From Sphingomonadales bacterium (GTDB lineage: Bacteria; Pseudomonadota; Alphaproteobacteria; Sphingomonadales; Kordiimonadaceae): a stretch of 64,000 bases of DNA. This document shows positions 32,654 to 42,043 of this stretch, one piece after another. The stretch covers positions 62,001 to 126,000 of the forward strand of contig JAALKD010000002.1 of NCBI GenBank assembly GCA_011088215.1, in the 5' to 3' direction. The notes under the pieces are model-generated. The model saw only the letters and a list, made by a program, of their open reading frames with translations. It did not search any database and had not been told where the DNA came from. The position numbers and the translations under genes are program-made. The first letter of the stretch is position 1; every line of letters starts with the position of its first letter.

Positions 32654-32807
32654 CCTTTCAATCTTATGTGGGAAAGGCGAAATCCACTTGGATCCAGGGT
32701 TTGGATGTTCGCGCTTCAATACCGCGAAGCGGCAGCAAAATGCAACGGGATTCTGCACCTATGGCTTCACATCCGCGCGAGTCTGCAATTCAGACAGCAA
32801 TTTCCGG

Positions 32808-33506
32808 CTATTTTTTACCCTTAAAGCCTTGGGCAAGAACGAACCATTCCTTCGAATCGGCTCTACTGGCTGGCGGCTTGGCGTGCTTTACTGACTTGAA
32901 ATGCTGCTGCATTCTAGTCATCAATGAGGTGTCACTACCGCCCTGCAATACTTTGGCAACAAAAGTACCATCTTCACCCAACACTTTGATTGCGAAATCC
33001 AGCGCCGCATCACACAGCGCCATGGTGCGCATTTGATCAGTTTGTCGATGACCGGTGGCAGAGTTGGCCATATCGGAAACTACCAAATCAACTGGTCCGT
33101 CTAGCGCGGCCATCAGCTTTTCTTCGGCCTCAGCGCCAAGAAAATCCATAACCCACAACTCGGCTCCCTGAATGGGCTCCACTTCTTGTAAGTCAATACC
33201 AATGATCTGAGTACCAGTTGGCAGTTTTTTGGTTAAAATCTGTGTCCAGCCACCCGGTGCGCAGCCCAAGTCAACGACCCTTTTTGCGCCCTTAATGAAA
33301 TCGTAGCGGTCATCCAGCTCCAAAAGCTTGAAGGCTGCACGTGTGCGATAGCCCAAACGGTTGGCCTCCGCCACATAAGGATCATTTAATTGCCGCTGCA
33401 GCCAACGGGTTGACGACGGCTTCCGCCCTCGCGCGGACTTCACCCGCACCTTGGCCCCACGCGCGCGGCTCTTAGTCTGTGACTGCCTGTTCCATCCTTT
33501 TGACAT
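32808..33506 (-). CDS. rlmE: 23S rRNA (uridine-2'-O)-methyltransferase RlmE (FtsJ-like)
   Basis: YRTRAAFKLLELDDRYDFIKGAKRVVDLGCAPGGWTQIL; VVSDMANSATGHRQTD. Confidence 0.93.
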   Translation of the reverse strand: MSKGWNRQSQTKSRARGAKVRVKSARGRKPSSTRWLQRQLNDPYVAEANRLGYRTRAAFKLLELDDRYDFIKGAKRVVDLGCAPGGWTQILTKKLPTGTQIIGIDLQEVEPIQGAELWVMDFLGAEAEEKLMAALDGPVDLVVSDMANSATGHRQTDQMRTMALCDAALDFAIKVLGEDGTFVAKVLQGGSDTSLMTRMQQHFKSVKHAKPPASRADSKEWFVLAQGFKGKK

Positions 33507-34803
33507 TAGACAGCCCGATCCCCGCGATTGTTTTCCAATCGTTCGCTTGTTTGCAGTGCATTTTGATTTGAAGGCTTGATAACATGACGAGGCGGCTCGT
33601 CGATTTGCATCAGGCCCCGCAAAATGCCCTCTCGGATACCACGGTCTGCAACTCGCAAACTGGGCATTGGCCACATGTTTAAAATAGATTCCAAGATGGC
33701 ACAGCCGGCAACGACCAAATCGCACGTTCTTCACCGATGCAAGGCTCTGCAGCGCGTTCCTGCGGCGACATTTCAGCAACCCGACGAGACAACGCGCTGA
33801 CGTCACCTGACCTCATCCAGGCTCCATCCACTTTATCACGAATGTAGTGCGGTAAGCCGAGATGCAAACTGGCAAGCGTAGTAACTGTGCCAGATGTGCC
33901 CAAAAACTGGGTGTCTTGGCCACCAAGTACCGCGCTAAGAGTATGAGCATCTTCAAAAGCCTGCAATTGGCCCGCGATGGTATCAACCATACTTCGGTAT
34001 TGTTGACCCCTATCTTGAATTTGCGATCCGGCATATTCTTCAGTTAAATTCACCACGCCCCAGGGAACAGACATCCAGCCATGAATTTCGTTCACACTGC
34101 CCTTCCGGCATTTAACCCAAATCAATTCCGTGCTGCCGCCGCCGATATCAAACACCAGAACATTTTTCATTTCAGGCGCAATCAGAGATTGGCATCCAAG
34201 AACAGCCAATCGCGCCTCTTCTCCCGCTGAGATAACATCAAGATTAATACCCGTTTCTCGTTTAACGCGGGCTACAAACTCATCAGAGTTATCCGCTATA
34301 CGGCAGGCTTCTGTTGCCACGTGACGCATGCAGTTAACATTGCGACGGGCAAGTTTCTCAGCGCAAACTTTCAAGGCCTCGACTGTTCGGTCCATGGCCT
34401 CATCAGACAAGCGATTGTCCGCCCCGACGCCTTCACCGAGCCGGACAATGCGCGAAAAAGCATCAATCACTCTGAAACCGTTTTTTGACTGTTTTGCTAT
34501 TAAGAGCCGGCAATTATTGGTGCCCAAATCAATGGCGCTATAGACCGCGCCTCGGCGCGGCCTCGCCTTGCCGTTTTCTCTACGTTGTTTTTTTTGCCCC
34601 GAAGTCTGACCAGAACGACCATGTCGAGCCAGCGCCCTTCCACGTTCAGGAATTTGTTCTGCAGTGTCAGCGTACCGTCGACCACGTTTTGGCTTTCGCC
34701 TGTTGCCGGATCTGCTTTTTCCGGGCGTTTCCGCGGCCTCAGCCTCTTCGGACTTGGGGCGCCGACCATCTGCGCTGTTTTCAGCACTGACGTCCAAGGA
34801 CAT
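33506..34803 (-). pseudogene. Ppx/GppA family phosphatase, interrupted by a frameshift near 33713
   Basis: YSAIDLGTNNCRLLIAK...VFDIGGGSTELIWV...; frame breaks at PCIGEERA|IWSLPAV and resumes as LVVAGCAILESILNMWPMPSLRVADRGIREGILRGLM in another frame. Confidence 0.8.
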
Positions 34804-34940
34804 AACAATTCTCATTTACTAATCGCGACTGATATCAATCGCTCACTTACCTCTCCTTTACCACCAAACATGGACATTGCCAATGAAACCACCCATCGCC
34901 TCACGTTTTTATGGCGCAGGATACTATGTTAGGCATATTT

Positions 34941-34955
34941 GTTCTCATTTTGTTC
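34941..34955 (+). promoter_or_regulatory. SOS (LexA) box 1
   Basis: GTTC-TCATTTT-GTTC, perfect GTTC-N7-GTTC. Confidence 0.75.
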
Positions 34956-34982
34956 TTGACCGTTATATTAAATATCTGGTAG

Positions 34983-34997
34983 GAACAAATAAAGAAC
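34983..34997 (-). promoter_or_regulatory. SOS (LexA) box 2
   Basis: GAAC-AAATAAA-GAAC; reverse complement GTTCTTTATTTGTTC is identical to the uvrA box core. Confidence 0.78.
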
Positions 34998-35011
34998 AAA
35001 GGGAAAATACT

Positions 35012-35218
35012 GTGAGTGTAAGTCATTTGATTATCTTGGGAATTTTCATCGCTTTGGGCAGCGCGGGGCTGGCTATGGTGCAATCATCACTTGGGGTGAT
35101 ATGGCGGTCCGTTGCGTGGCGATCATCCAAGCCGGCAGAAAACCACGGTGCAATCAATGGCAAGCTCACCAAGTCTTGCACCATGAGTTTGGGCACTGAT
35201 ACAAATATCATGATCTAG
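35012..35218 (+). CDS. Candidate SOS-induced small single-TM membrane protein (68 aa, GTG start)
   Basis: MSVSHLIILGIFIALGSAGLAMVQSSLGVIWRSVAWRSSKPAENHG...; N-terminal hydrophobic helix then basic stretch; AAAGGGA upstream of GTG; preceded by two perfect SOS boxes. Confidence 0.5.
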   Translation: MSVSHLIILGIFIALGSAGLAMVQSSLGVIWRSVAWRSSKPAENHGAINGKLTKSCTMSLGTDTNIMI

Positions 35219-35313
35219 GCACGCATGTAGGCTCTGCAAACGTACGAATGAATAGTTGAAACGGCTATTTTAATGGTGAGACTTTCGCCTGCGAATGCAG
35301 CGTAAATAAATAA

Positions 35314-35477
35314 GGCGCGGTGCACTGCCGTTAAAAGCAAAAGCACCGCGCCTATTCCGAGCGAAACCCCCAGGTGAGGCCCGGTATCAGATTTGGATAG
35401 ACGGCTGCAAACTAGTGCGCCAAATGACTGGTATCACCTCCCCAAGCTAACCAGCACAATTCCAATCCAACTGATGG
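35314..35477 (-). ncRNA. Candidate structured small RNA
   Basis: Minus-strand TTGACA-N17-TTCGAT promoter (35512-35484); internal complementarity AGGTGA..CAG..ATTTGG / CCAAAT..CTG..TCACCT; 3' hairpin GGCGCGGTGC/GCACCGCGCC then TTATTTATTT. Confidence 0.4.
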
Positions 35478-35665
35478 AATGACATCGAACTGGATTCGCC
35501 GCGCGCTGTCAAGTTTCCTTCATAAAAACTTAACATTCAGATGTTTGGCAACCTAGGACTGTGACTTTTTTGCTGCGAATATACTGTTCTGTCTCGGTTT
35601 TTCAACAAAGGTTGAATGTTGATCGGGGACTCGAGGCAGACAACTGACCCTCACTCATCACACAC

Positions 35666-36478
35666 TCAACCGATGGGTTCGCCCTGATATTCTGAAACGC
35701 GGCAATATTGATCAGCACTGATACGTTTAATACGCGTACATAGGGCATCCGCTTCCTGCTCGCTAATCAACGGACCCGCTACCAACCGCATGAAAGTTCC
35801 TATACCCTCCTGGCTTTGCACATAAAGCAGTGGTGTCAAGCCCTGAAGATCACTGGAATAGGTCTGGGCAAGATTGCTCCAGCCGCTGTTAACCTGATCT
35901 TTGCTGCGGAAGGACGCCAGATGAATCCCAAAAAAAGCTTCTTCGTTTCGTTTCACATTGCTAACCGGGGTTGCGTCTGCCGCGGCCGATTTGTCAACGT
36001 CGGCAGCCGCCTCAGCGCGACCAGTTGGTGCCTTGGCCTTGGCGACAAATGCGGGTTTACTGGTCTCGGCCATCTCAACTGAAAACAATCTATTTTCAAG
36101 CTTCTTCAATTGATCACGAATAACAGATACATCGTTACGAACGCGTCCGACTGATGCCTGAACCTTGGGGTCTTTCTCTACATTGGCGACCTTCTTGTTG
36201 ATACCTGCGAGAACCGCTTCTTGCGCACGCACATGCTGAACAAGTTCCACGTAAAGCCGTTCAAGCGCATTAAACCTATCTCGAAGGGCACGGTGATCTT
36301 CTGAGACAAATCCAACATCCTGTTCCAGCGCCTGCTGCCGTGCCTCAACTAGAACCTCTTCGCCCTGCCACAAATTTTGGCTGGCGCATGCTGGCAAAAC
36401 CAGCAAGCACGCTGTGACTGCGCCTGCACGTATTGTTTTTGCCCTATTGTGCCGTGAATATTTTGATGTCTGTGCCAT
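35666..36478 (-). CDS. SPOR domain-containing lipoprotein
   Basis: Lipobox LLVLPACAS; coiled-coil middle; C-terminal SPOR-like FFGIHLASFRSKDQVNSGWSNLAQTY... Confidence 0.75.
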   Translation of the reverse strand: MAQTSKYSRHNRAKTIRAGAVTACLLVLPACASQNLWQGEEVLVEARQQALEQDVGFVSEDHRALRDRFNALERLYVELVQHVRAQEAVLAGINKKVANVEKDPKVQASVGRVRNDVSVIRDQLKKLENRLFSVEMAETSKPAFVAKAKAPTGRAEAAADVDKSAAADATPVSNVKRNEEAFFGIHLASFRSKDQVNSGWSNLAQTYSSDLQGLTPLLYVQSQEGIGTFMRLVAGPLISEQEADALCTRIKRISADQYCRVSEYQGEPIG

Positions 36479-36694
36479 TTTTGCCGACCTTCCGACTTGG
36501 TATAAACCCTTGTTTTATATGACTTAGAAATCCCAAGGACTTTCACGGTCATCATTTCACGGTTTAATAAGCAAGTTGAATGCCAAACTTTAACGGTTTG
36601 GGGCGACCACGCTTGGGCAAGCGATCAACACATGATTGCGAAAATGGTTAACTTGAACCGAGAGTTTCATTTGATTTTGGATGAGAAACGCGCT

Positions 36695-37444
36695 TCAGGG
36701 GCGCCGTCCACCCTTCGTGGCACTTCTGCGCTTGTAGGCAAAAACCGAAAAAGGCAAACTGGCAATATAGAACACACCGATGCCAACCATCACTGCCCAT
36801 GTTCGCACGAACAGGCCCGCTATTACCATGCCTATAACCAACATAACTGGAACAAATGCAGACCGATAAACCCGAAAAACTTTGAGCGACAATGTAGGAA
36901 TTGTCGATACAATTAGCAAAGCAATTGCCACTGCATAAGCCGCAACAAAAAACGGCAAATCCCGAACGAGGCTTCCAGCGGTTGCCAAATCTATCATCAT
37001 CGGCATCAACAAAAGCCCTGCCCCCATGGGAGCTGGAACACCTGTAAGATAGCCCAGCCGTTTACGAGGCTCTTCTTCATCTTCCATCCGCGCATTAAAG
37101 CGGGCCAAACGCAAGGCCATCGCCGTTGCATAGATAAGGGCTACCGCCCAGCCCAATCGATCAAGGCTCTCTAGTGTCCACAGATATAGTACAACGGCGG
37201 GTGCCACGCCGAAGGAAACCACGTCGGAAAGGCTGTCCAGTTCAGCGCCAAATTTACTGGTACTTTTCAGCAAACGAGCAACAGTACCATCAAGGCCGTC
37301 AAATACACCGGCCAGAGCAATTGACGCGACTGCCAATTCCCATTTGCCTGCCAGTGCAAAGCGAATGGCTGTCACTCCGGCCATGAAGGCGCAGAGCGTC
37401 ACCACGCTGGGTAAGATGATTCTGATCGAAATTGCACGCATCAA
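36695..37444 (-). CDS. pssA: CDP-diacylglycerol--serine O-phosphatidyltransferase
   Basis: CDP-alcohol phosphotransferase motif DGLDGTVARLLKSTSKFGAELDSLSDVVSFGVAPA. Confidence 0.93.
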   Translation of the reverse strand: MMRAISIRIILPSVVTLCAFMAGVTAIRFALAGKWELAVASIALAGVFDGLDGTVARLLKSTSKFGAELDSLSDVVSFGVAPAVVLYLWTLESLDRLGWAVALIYATAMALRLARFNARMEDEEEPRKRLGYLTGVPAPMGAGLLLMPMMIDLATAGSLVRDLPFFVAAYAVAIALLIVSTIPTLSLKVFRVYRSAFVPVMLVIGMVIAGLFVRTWAVMVGIGVFYIASLPFSVFAYKRRSATKGGRRP

Positions 37445-37480
37445 ATCTAACCTTCTGGGTTTAGCTGCTTAATCGACAGA

Positions 37481-38143
37481 TTAAACGCTTCGCGCAATGA
37501 TCGTTTCACCGCCGATCATTGTTTGTCCAACGTCCACAGTCGCCGCCAATTCCTTAGGCAGATAAATATCGGTCCGGCTACCGAAGCGAATTAGGCCAAA
37601 CCGATCACCACGCGCAACTTCATCGCCTTCTTTCAAATCACAAAGAATGCGGCGCGCTACTAAACCGGCGACCTGCGCAAAAGCAACATCGTGACCATCC
37701 TCCGTGGTCATGCGCACAAGCTGGCGCTCATTTTCCTCGCCGGCATTTTCATCAGCAGCACTGAGAAACTTACCGTGCACATAAGCAAGACCGGTGATTT
37801 TACCCGCTGCAGGCACACGATTAACGTGCACATTAAAAACCGACAAGAAAATCGATATCCGCATCAAAGGTTCGTCGCCCATGCCCAGTTCCGCGGGCGG
37901 GTCAACCTCCACAACGGCGCTTACGGTACCGTCTGCAGGACTGACCAGCACACCTTTGGCTGCTGGCACAACCCTTTTGGGGTCGCGGAAGAAATAAATG
38001 CACCATGCGGTTACTAGCAAACCTACCCAACCCAATGTTGGCGCAATAAAATAAAACAACAGCAAAGACACCGCAAAAAATACTGCGATAAACCTGTGGC
38101 CCTCTTTATGGATTGGGGTCAATACAGCGTCTGACGCTTTCAT
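37481..38143 (-). CDS. psd: Phosphatidylserine decarboxylase
   Basis: SPADGTVSAVVEV, ISIFLSVFNVHVNRVPAAGKI, C-terminal LIRFGSRTDIYLP (processing motif GS); adjacent to pssA. Confidence 0.93.
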   Translation of the reverse strand: MKASDAVLTPIHKEGHRFIAVFFAVSLLLFYFIAPTLGWVGLLVTAWCIYFFRDPKRVVPAAKGVLVSPADGTVSAVVEVDPPAELGMGDEPLMRISIFLSVFNVHVNRVPAAGKITGLAYVHGKFLSAADENAGEENERQLVRMTTEDGHDVAFAQVAGLVARRILCDLKEGDEVARGDRFGLIRFGSRTDIYLPKELAATVDVGQTMIGGETIIARSV

Positions 38144-38407
38144 TAATCTACATCCTGTAATTTTTGGCAAATCTTTCGGCTTCAGCCGTTCACCAGATTG
38201 GTCCTAGCATATTCATTCCAGTAGTATGGAATTTTGCCACACACTGGCGATTTTCGCCCCATACGTCAAGAAAACAGGTCAACGAAGAGACATTCGAAAA
38301 GATAAACAAAAATCTATAATGTGCGTTAACGCTTGTTTAAGAGCAAAGAGCCATGCTTAGCAAAGGGGTCGTTGGTTTAGTTTTAAAATGTAGCAGGCCA
38401 AAATCTG

Positions 38408-38815
38408 ATGAAACTTGAACAATCGATCAATCAGGCTGAACAGCGTCTTGCATCTCTCGACAATCAGCAGTTTGACCATATTGCGTTTGATTGGGAGGGC
38501 ATGCGTTTCAAGGCTGTGGCAAAAGAACGGCGCGACGGAACAAACGTTGTACGACTGCAAGCCGTCCTTGGCAGGCTTTATTATACAATTGAAAATGCAA
38601 GTCACCGTGCACAGGCTATCGAACGCCTTTATCTCAACAATCGAAAAATTGATGGTGCCTATTCGATCGACGATAGGGGCGATGTGCATTTTGACAGCTT
38701 GACAGTTACCAAGGAAAGGCTGCGAGGAAATGATCTGCTAGTGGCGCTAACAACAATTTTAATGCATGCAGAATCGCACCTTCGTACCCTCAGGTCTCAC
38801 CTGAAGTCCTGCTAA
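38408..38815 (+). CDS. Hypothetical protein (135 aa)
   Basis: ORF with start MKLEQSINQAEQRLASLDNQQFDHIAFDWEGMRFKAVAKERR; family not recognised. Confidence 0.6.
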   Translation: MKLEQSINQAEQRLASLDNQQFDHIAFDWEGMRFKAVAKERRDGTNVVRLQAVLGRLYYTIENASHRAQAIERLYLNNRKIDGAYSIDDRGDVHFDSLTVTKERLRGNDLLVALTTILMHAESHLRTLRSHLKSC

Positions 38816-38869
38816 AAGTACGAGTGTCAAATTTTAGCTGGGCCGAGTGCGCAACCGTAAAGCCGCCTG

Positions 38870-39880
38870 TTACGGCTTAACCGGCAACTTAAACACCTGG
38901 CCGGGATAAATAAGGTCTGGATCCGCAATTTGTTCGCTGTTTTCACCGAATATCAATGTATAGCGAACGCCTGAGCCATATAGCTGTCGAGCGATTTGCC
39001 ACAACGAATTGCCAGGGCGCACGAAAACACCGCCCTCCGCCAGACTTTGATCTATTGGCTGACCTGTAACAAACGGCTGCTCCACCCGCAACTGAACCTG
39101 CCCGTCACCGACGGTTTGATCAACTCTAATCATATGGTCACCGTCAGTCAGTGACTGGCTCGCAAGCGGAATGGTCCAGCGACCACTATCGTCTGCCCGC
39201 ACACTGTCAATAAACTGACCATCAAGATATAACCGTACCTCTACCCTCGGCAGCGAACGACCGGTAACTATTGAGCCATTTCCAGCGCCATAATCCACCG
39301 TATCGACACTCAGGCTGTCACCAACTTCAGCATATGCCGCAACACCAGGCTTTTGCAGCACGGTACTGGGTCCGTTCCCCTGTTTTGGCGTCAACACCGC
39401 AACAACACCGTTCTGCTGGCTTTCAATGAAACGATCGGTATCGCGTTCAGGTACTGAAACGACCACAACTTGTCTGGCTTCCGACGCGCTCTTGGTTTTT
39501 CTGTCCACCGCCTTAAGATTGAGTTCAACTGACCCAGCTTCTAGAGGCTGATCAAGAATGATCACCCATTCGCCGTCTTCGTTTGCAACAACTTCTGCAA
39601 CTTTAACCCCGTTGGCATAAAGTGCCACATCAGCACCAGCTGCCATGCGTCCGGCTATAACACCGGTTCCACCCCGTGAAATTCTCACAAGATCAAATTC
39701 GGGCACCAGCGCTACTTCTGCAGGCGCAACAGCGTCAACCTCGGTCGGTTGCTGGCCAGCTTCTGTCGCCGCATCAGGTTCACCGGAGAAAACATAATAA
39801 ATCGCTAAGCCAAGGCCAATGGCCACAGCAAGGAAGGCGAAAATATTGTTTTTCCCAGAAGCGTTTGCCAGCAGGGCCAT
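38870..39880 (-). CDS. LysM peptidoglycan-binding domain protein with Ig-like repeats
   Basis: N-terminal TM; C-terminal LysM VRPGNSLWQIARQLYGSGVRYTLIFGENSEQIADPDLIYPGQVFKLP. Confidence 0.88.
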   Translation of the reverse strand: MALLANASGKNNIFAFLAVAIGLGLAIYYVFSGEPDAATEAGQQPTEVDAVAPAEVALVPEFDLVRISRGGTGVIAGRMAAGADVALYANGVKVAEVVANEDGEWVIILDQPLEAGSVELNLKAVDRKTKSASEARQVVVVSVPERDTDRFIESQQNGVVAVLTPKQGNGPSTVLQKPGVAAYAEVGDSLSVDTVDYGAGNGSIVTGRSLPRVEVRLYLDGQFIDSVRADDSGRWTIPLASQSLTDGDHMIRVDQTVGDGQVQLRVEQPFVTGQPIDQSLAEGGVFVRPGNSLWQIARQLYGSGVRYTLIFGENSEQIADPDLIYPGQVFKLPVKP

Positions 39881-40039
39881 ATTCTATCACTACTCACGAA
39901 GGGCGAGCGCTGTCATTAGCTCTATTACCCGGTTTCATATACGTCTTAACAATCCGGACATTATTATTATAGATAATTTTAACATAAACATGTCAAAAGT
40001 TTGTTCACACGATAAAATCCAACTGTCAGGAGCACCCGC

Positions 40040-40618
40040 ATGCAAAAATCGAATCCAATAAAGTCAGTGTGCGTCTACTGCGGATCTCGCCTTGGTAACA
40101 AAGACTTATACCAAAAACAAGCCGAGGAGCTTGGACAACGGATTGCCGCAGCTGAGCTTTCGTTGGTCTACGGTGCTGGCAGTGTTGGCCTTATGGGTGT
40201 AGTGGCCCGCGCCGCACAGAATAACGGCGCCGACGTCGTTGGCATCATTCCCGAGCATTTGGATGACATTGAAATCACCCAGCCCGGACTGGCGGAACTG
40301 CATGTCACCGATGACATGCACCAGCGCAAGAAAATGATGTTTGAGCGCTCAGATGCCTTCATCGTGCTGCCAGGCGGCCTGGGCACATTAGATGAAACGC
40401 TGGAAATGATGACATGGGCCCAACTCAGTTTGCATAGCAAACCAATTATATTGGTAAACACAAATGGTTACTGGTCTCCGCTGGTGGAGCTGGTAAGCCA
40501 CGTAGTCGGGGACGGATTTGCCTCGCCAGAGAATGCAGACCTGTTAACCGTTGTAACCTCCCCAGCAGAAGCTATCGCCTTCCTCGATACACATAACAGG
40601 CAAACCCAAAATCAATAA
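40040..40618 (+). CDS. LOG family / TIGR00730 Rossmann-fold protein
   Basis: VCVYCGSRLGN, VYGAGSVGLMGVVARAA, LPGGLGTLDETLEMMTWAQL (PGGxGTxxE). Confidence 0.93.
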   Translation: MQKSNPIKSVCVYCGSRLGNKDLYQKQAEELGQRIAAAELSLVYGAGSVGLMGVVARAAQNNGADVVGIIPEHLDDIEITQPGLAELHVTDDMHQRKKMMFERSDAFIVLPGGLGTLDETLEMMTWAQLSLHSKPIILVNTNGYWSPLVELVSHVVGDGFASPENADLLTVVTSPAEAIAFLDTHNRQTQNQ

Positions 40619-40777
40619 AGCCATGTAAGCTTGAAAATAAAACGACATGTCTACTTTGCACTTCAAATCAAGGGTTTGAGGTGTTAGTGTTCGCCCAAAT
40701 CGACCCGGGTATCTGGGCTGACATTCGGCGCCTTTGCGCCAATACGGCGCTATCTATTATAAAGAGTTGAGGGACAT

Positions 40778-41992
40778 ATGAGTAAGATAGCAGTAAAAAA
40801 TCCGATCGTTGAAATCGATGGCGATGAGATGACACGCATTATTTGGCAATGGATCCGCGAGCGGCTGATTCAGCCCTATATGGACGTTGATCTGCTATAT
40901 TATGACCTTTCTGTTGAAAAACGTGACGAAACAGATGACCAGATAACCATCGATTCTGCCAATGCTATTAAAGAACACGGTGTGGGTGTTAAATGCGCGA
41001 CGATTACACCAGACGAGCAACGGGTCGAAGAATTTGACCTGAAAAAAATGTGGCGCAGTCCCAACGGTACCATCCGCAACATCCTGGGCGGCACGGTATT
41101 TCGCGAGCCGATTATCATCAAAAATGTACCTCGCCTGGTTCCCGGTTGGACCCAACCAATTGTTATCGGGCGTCACGCTTTCGGCGACCAATACCGCGCC
41201 ACTGATTTTCTTTTGCCGGGAGCAGGTAAACTGACAATGAAGTTTGAACCTTCTGACGGCGGCGAAGCGATCGAAAAAGAAGTTTACGAATTTGCCGATT
41301 CAGGCATTGCCATGGGCATGTATAACCTGGACGAATCAATCCGCGACTTCGGCCGCGCCTGCATGAATTATGGCTTGGCGCGCAAATGGCCTGTTTACCT
41401 ATCCACTAAAAACACCATTCTCAAGGCCTATGATGGCCGTTTCAAAGACCTGTTTGAAGAAGTTTTTGAAGCCGAGTTCAAAGACAAATTCAAAGACGCT
41501 GGCGTGACATACGAACACCGCCTGATAGACGATATGGTGGCCTGCGCGCTGAAATGGTCTGGCGGTTTTGTTTGGGCCTGTAAAAATTACGACGGCGATG
41601 TTCAATCGGATACCGTCGCTCAGGGCTTTGGTTCGCTTGGATTGATGACCTCAGTCCTTATGACGCCTGACGGAAAAACCGTCGAAGCCGAGGCCGCACA
41701 CGGCACCGTTACACGCCACTATCGCCAGCATCAGGAGGGCAAGGAGACGTCGACCAATCCAATTGCATCGATCTTTGCCTGGACACGCGGCCTTAAATAC
41801 CGCGGCATGATGGACAACACACCCGAGGTTACAGCCTTCGGTGAGCTGATCGAAAAAACCTGTATCGAGACCGTTGAAAAAGGATCGATGACTAAAGATT
41901 TAGCCTTGTTGATCGGCCCTAACCAAAGTTGGATGACCACGGGCCAGTTTTTCGACAAGATCGACAGCAACCTGAAAGCCAAAATGTCCTAG
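40778..41992 (+). CDS. icd: NADP-dependent isocitrate dehydrogenase
   Basis: [34 protein letters not shown]-like, [34 protein letters not shown]. Confidence 0.97.
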   Translation: MSKIAVKNPIVEIDGDEMTRIIWQWIRERLIQPYMDVDLLYYDLSVEKRDETDDQITIDSANAIKEHGVGVKCATITPDEQRVEEFDLKKMWRSPNGTIRNILGGTVFREPIIIKNVPRLVPGWTQPIVIGRHAFGDQYRATDFLLPGAGKLTMKFEPSDGGEAIEKEVYEFADSGIAMGMYNLDESIRDFGRACMNYGLARKWPVYLSTKNTILKAYDGRFKDLFEEVFEAEFKDKFKDAGVTYEHRLIDDMVACALKWSGGFVWACKNYDGDVQSDTVAQGFGSLGLMTSVLMTPDGKTVEAEAAHGTVTRHYRQHQEGKETSTNPIASIFAWTRGLKYRGMMDNTPEVTAFGELIEKTCIETVEKGSMTKDLALLIGPNQSWMTTGQFFDKIDSNLKAKMS

Positions 41993-42009
41993 GCTAGTCG
42001 TTCCACAGC

Positions 42010-42043
42010 AAAAAAGCCGCCCTATTTTGGAGCGGCTTTTTTT
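42010..42043. terminator. Bidirectional terminator between icd and a convergent SBP gene
   Basis: AAAAAAGCCGC-cctattttgga-GCGGCTTTTTTT. Confidence 0.8.

Noticed and set aside
32644-33036. 130-aa plus-strand ORF overlapping rlmE
   Set aside because: Entirely antisense to the clearly coding rlmE C-terminus; low-complexity translated pattern; no recognisable motif
35314-35477. Assigning the candidate RNA as SRP RNA, tmRNA or RNase P RNA
   Set aside because: The hallmark conserved segments of these families were not visible; left as unclassified
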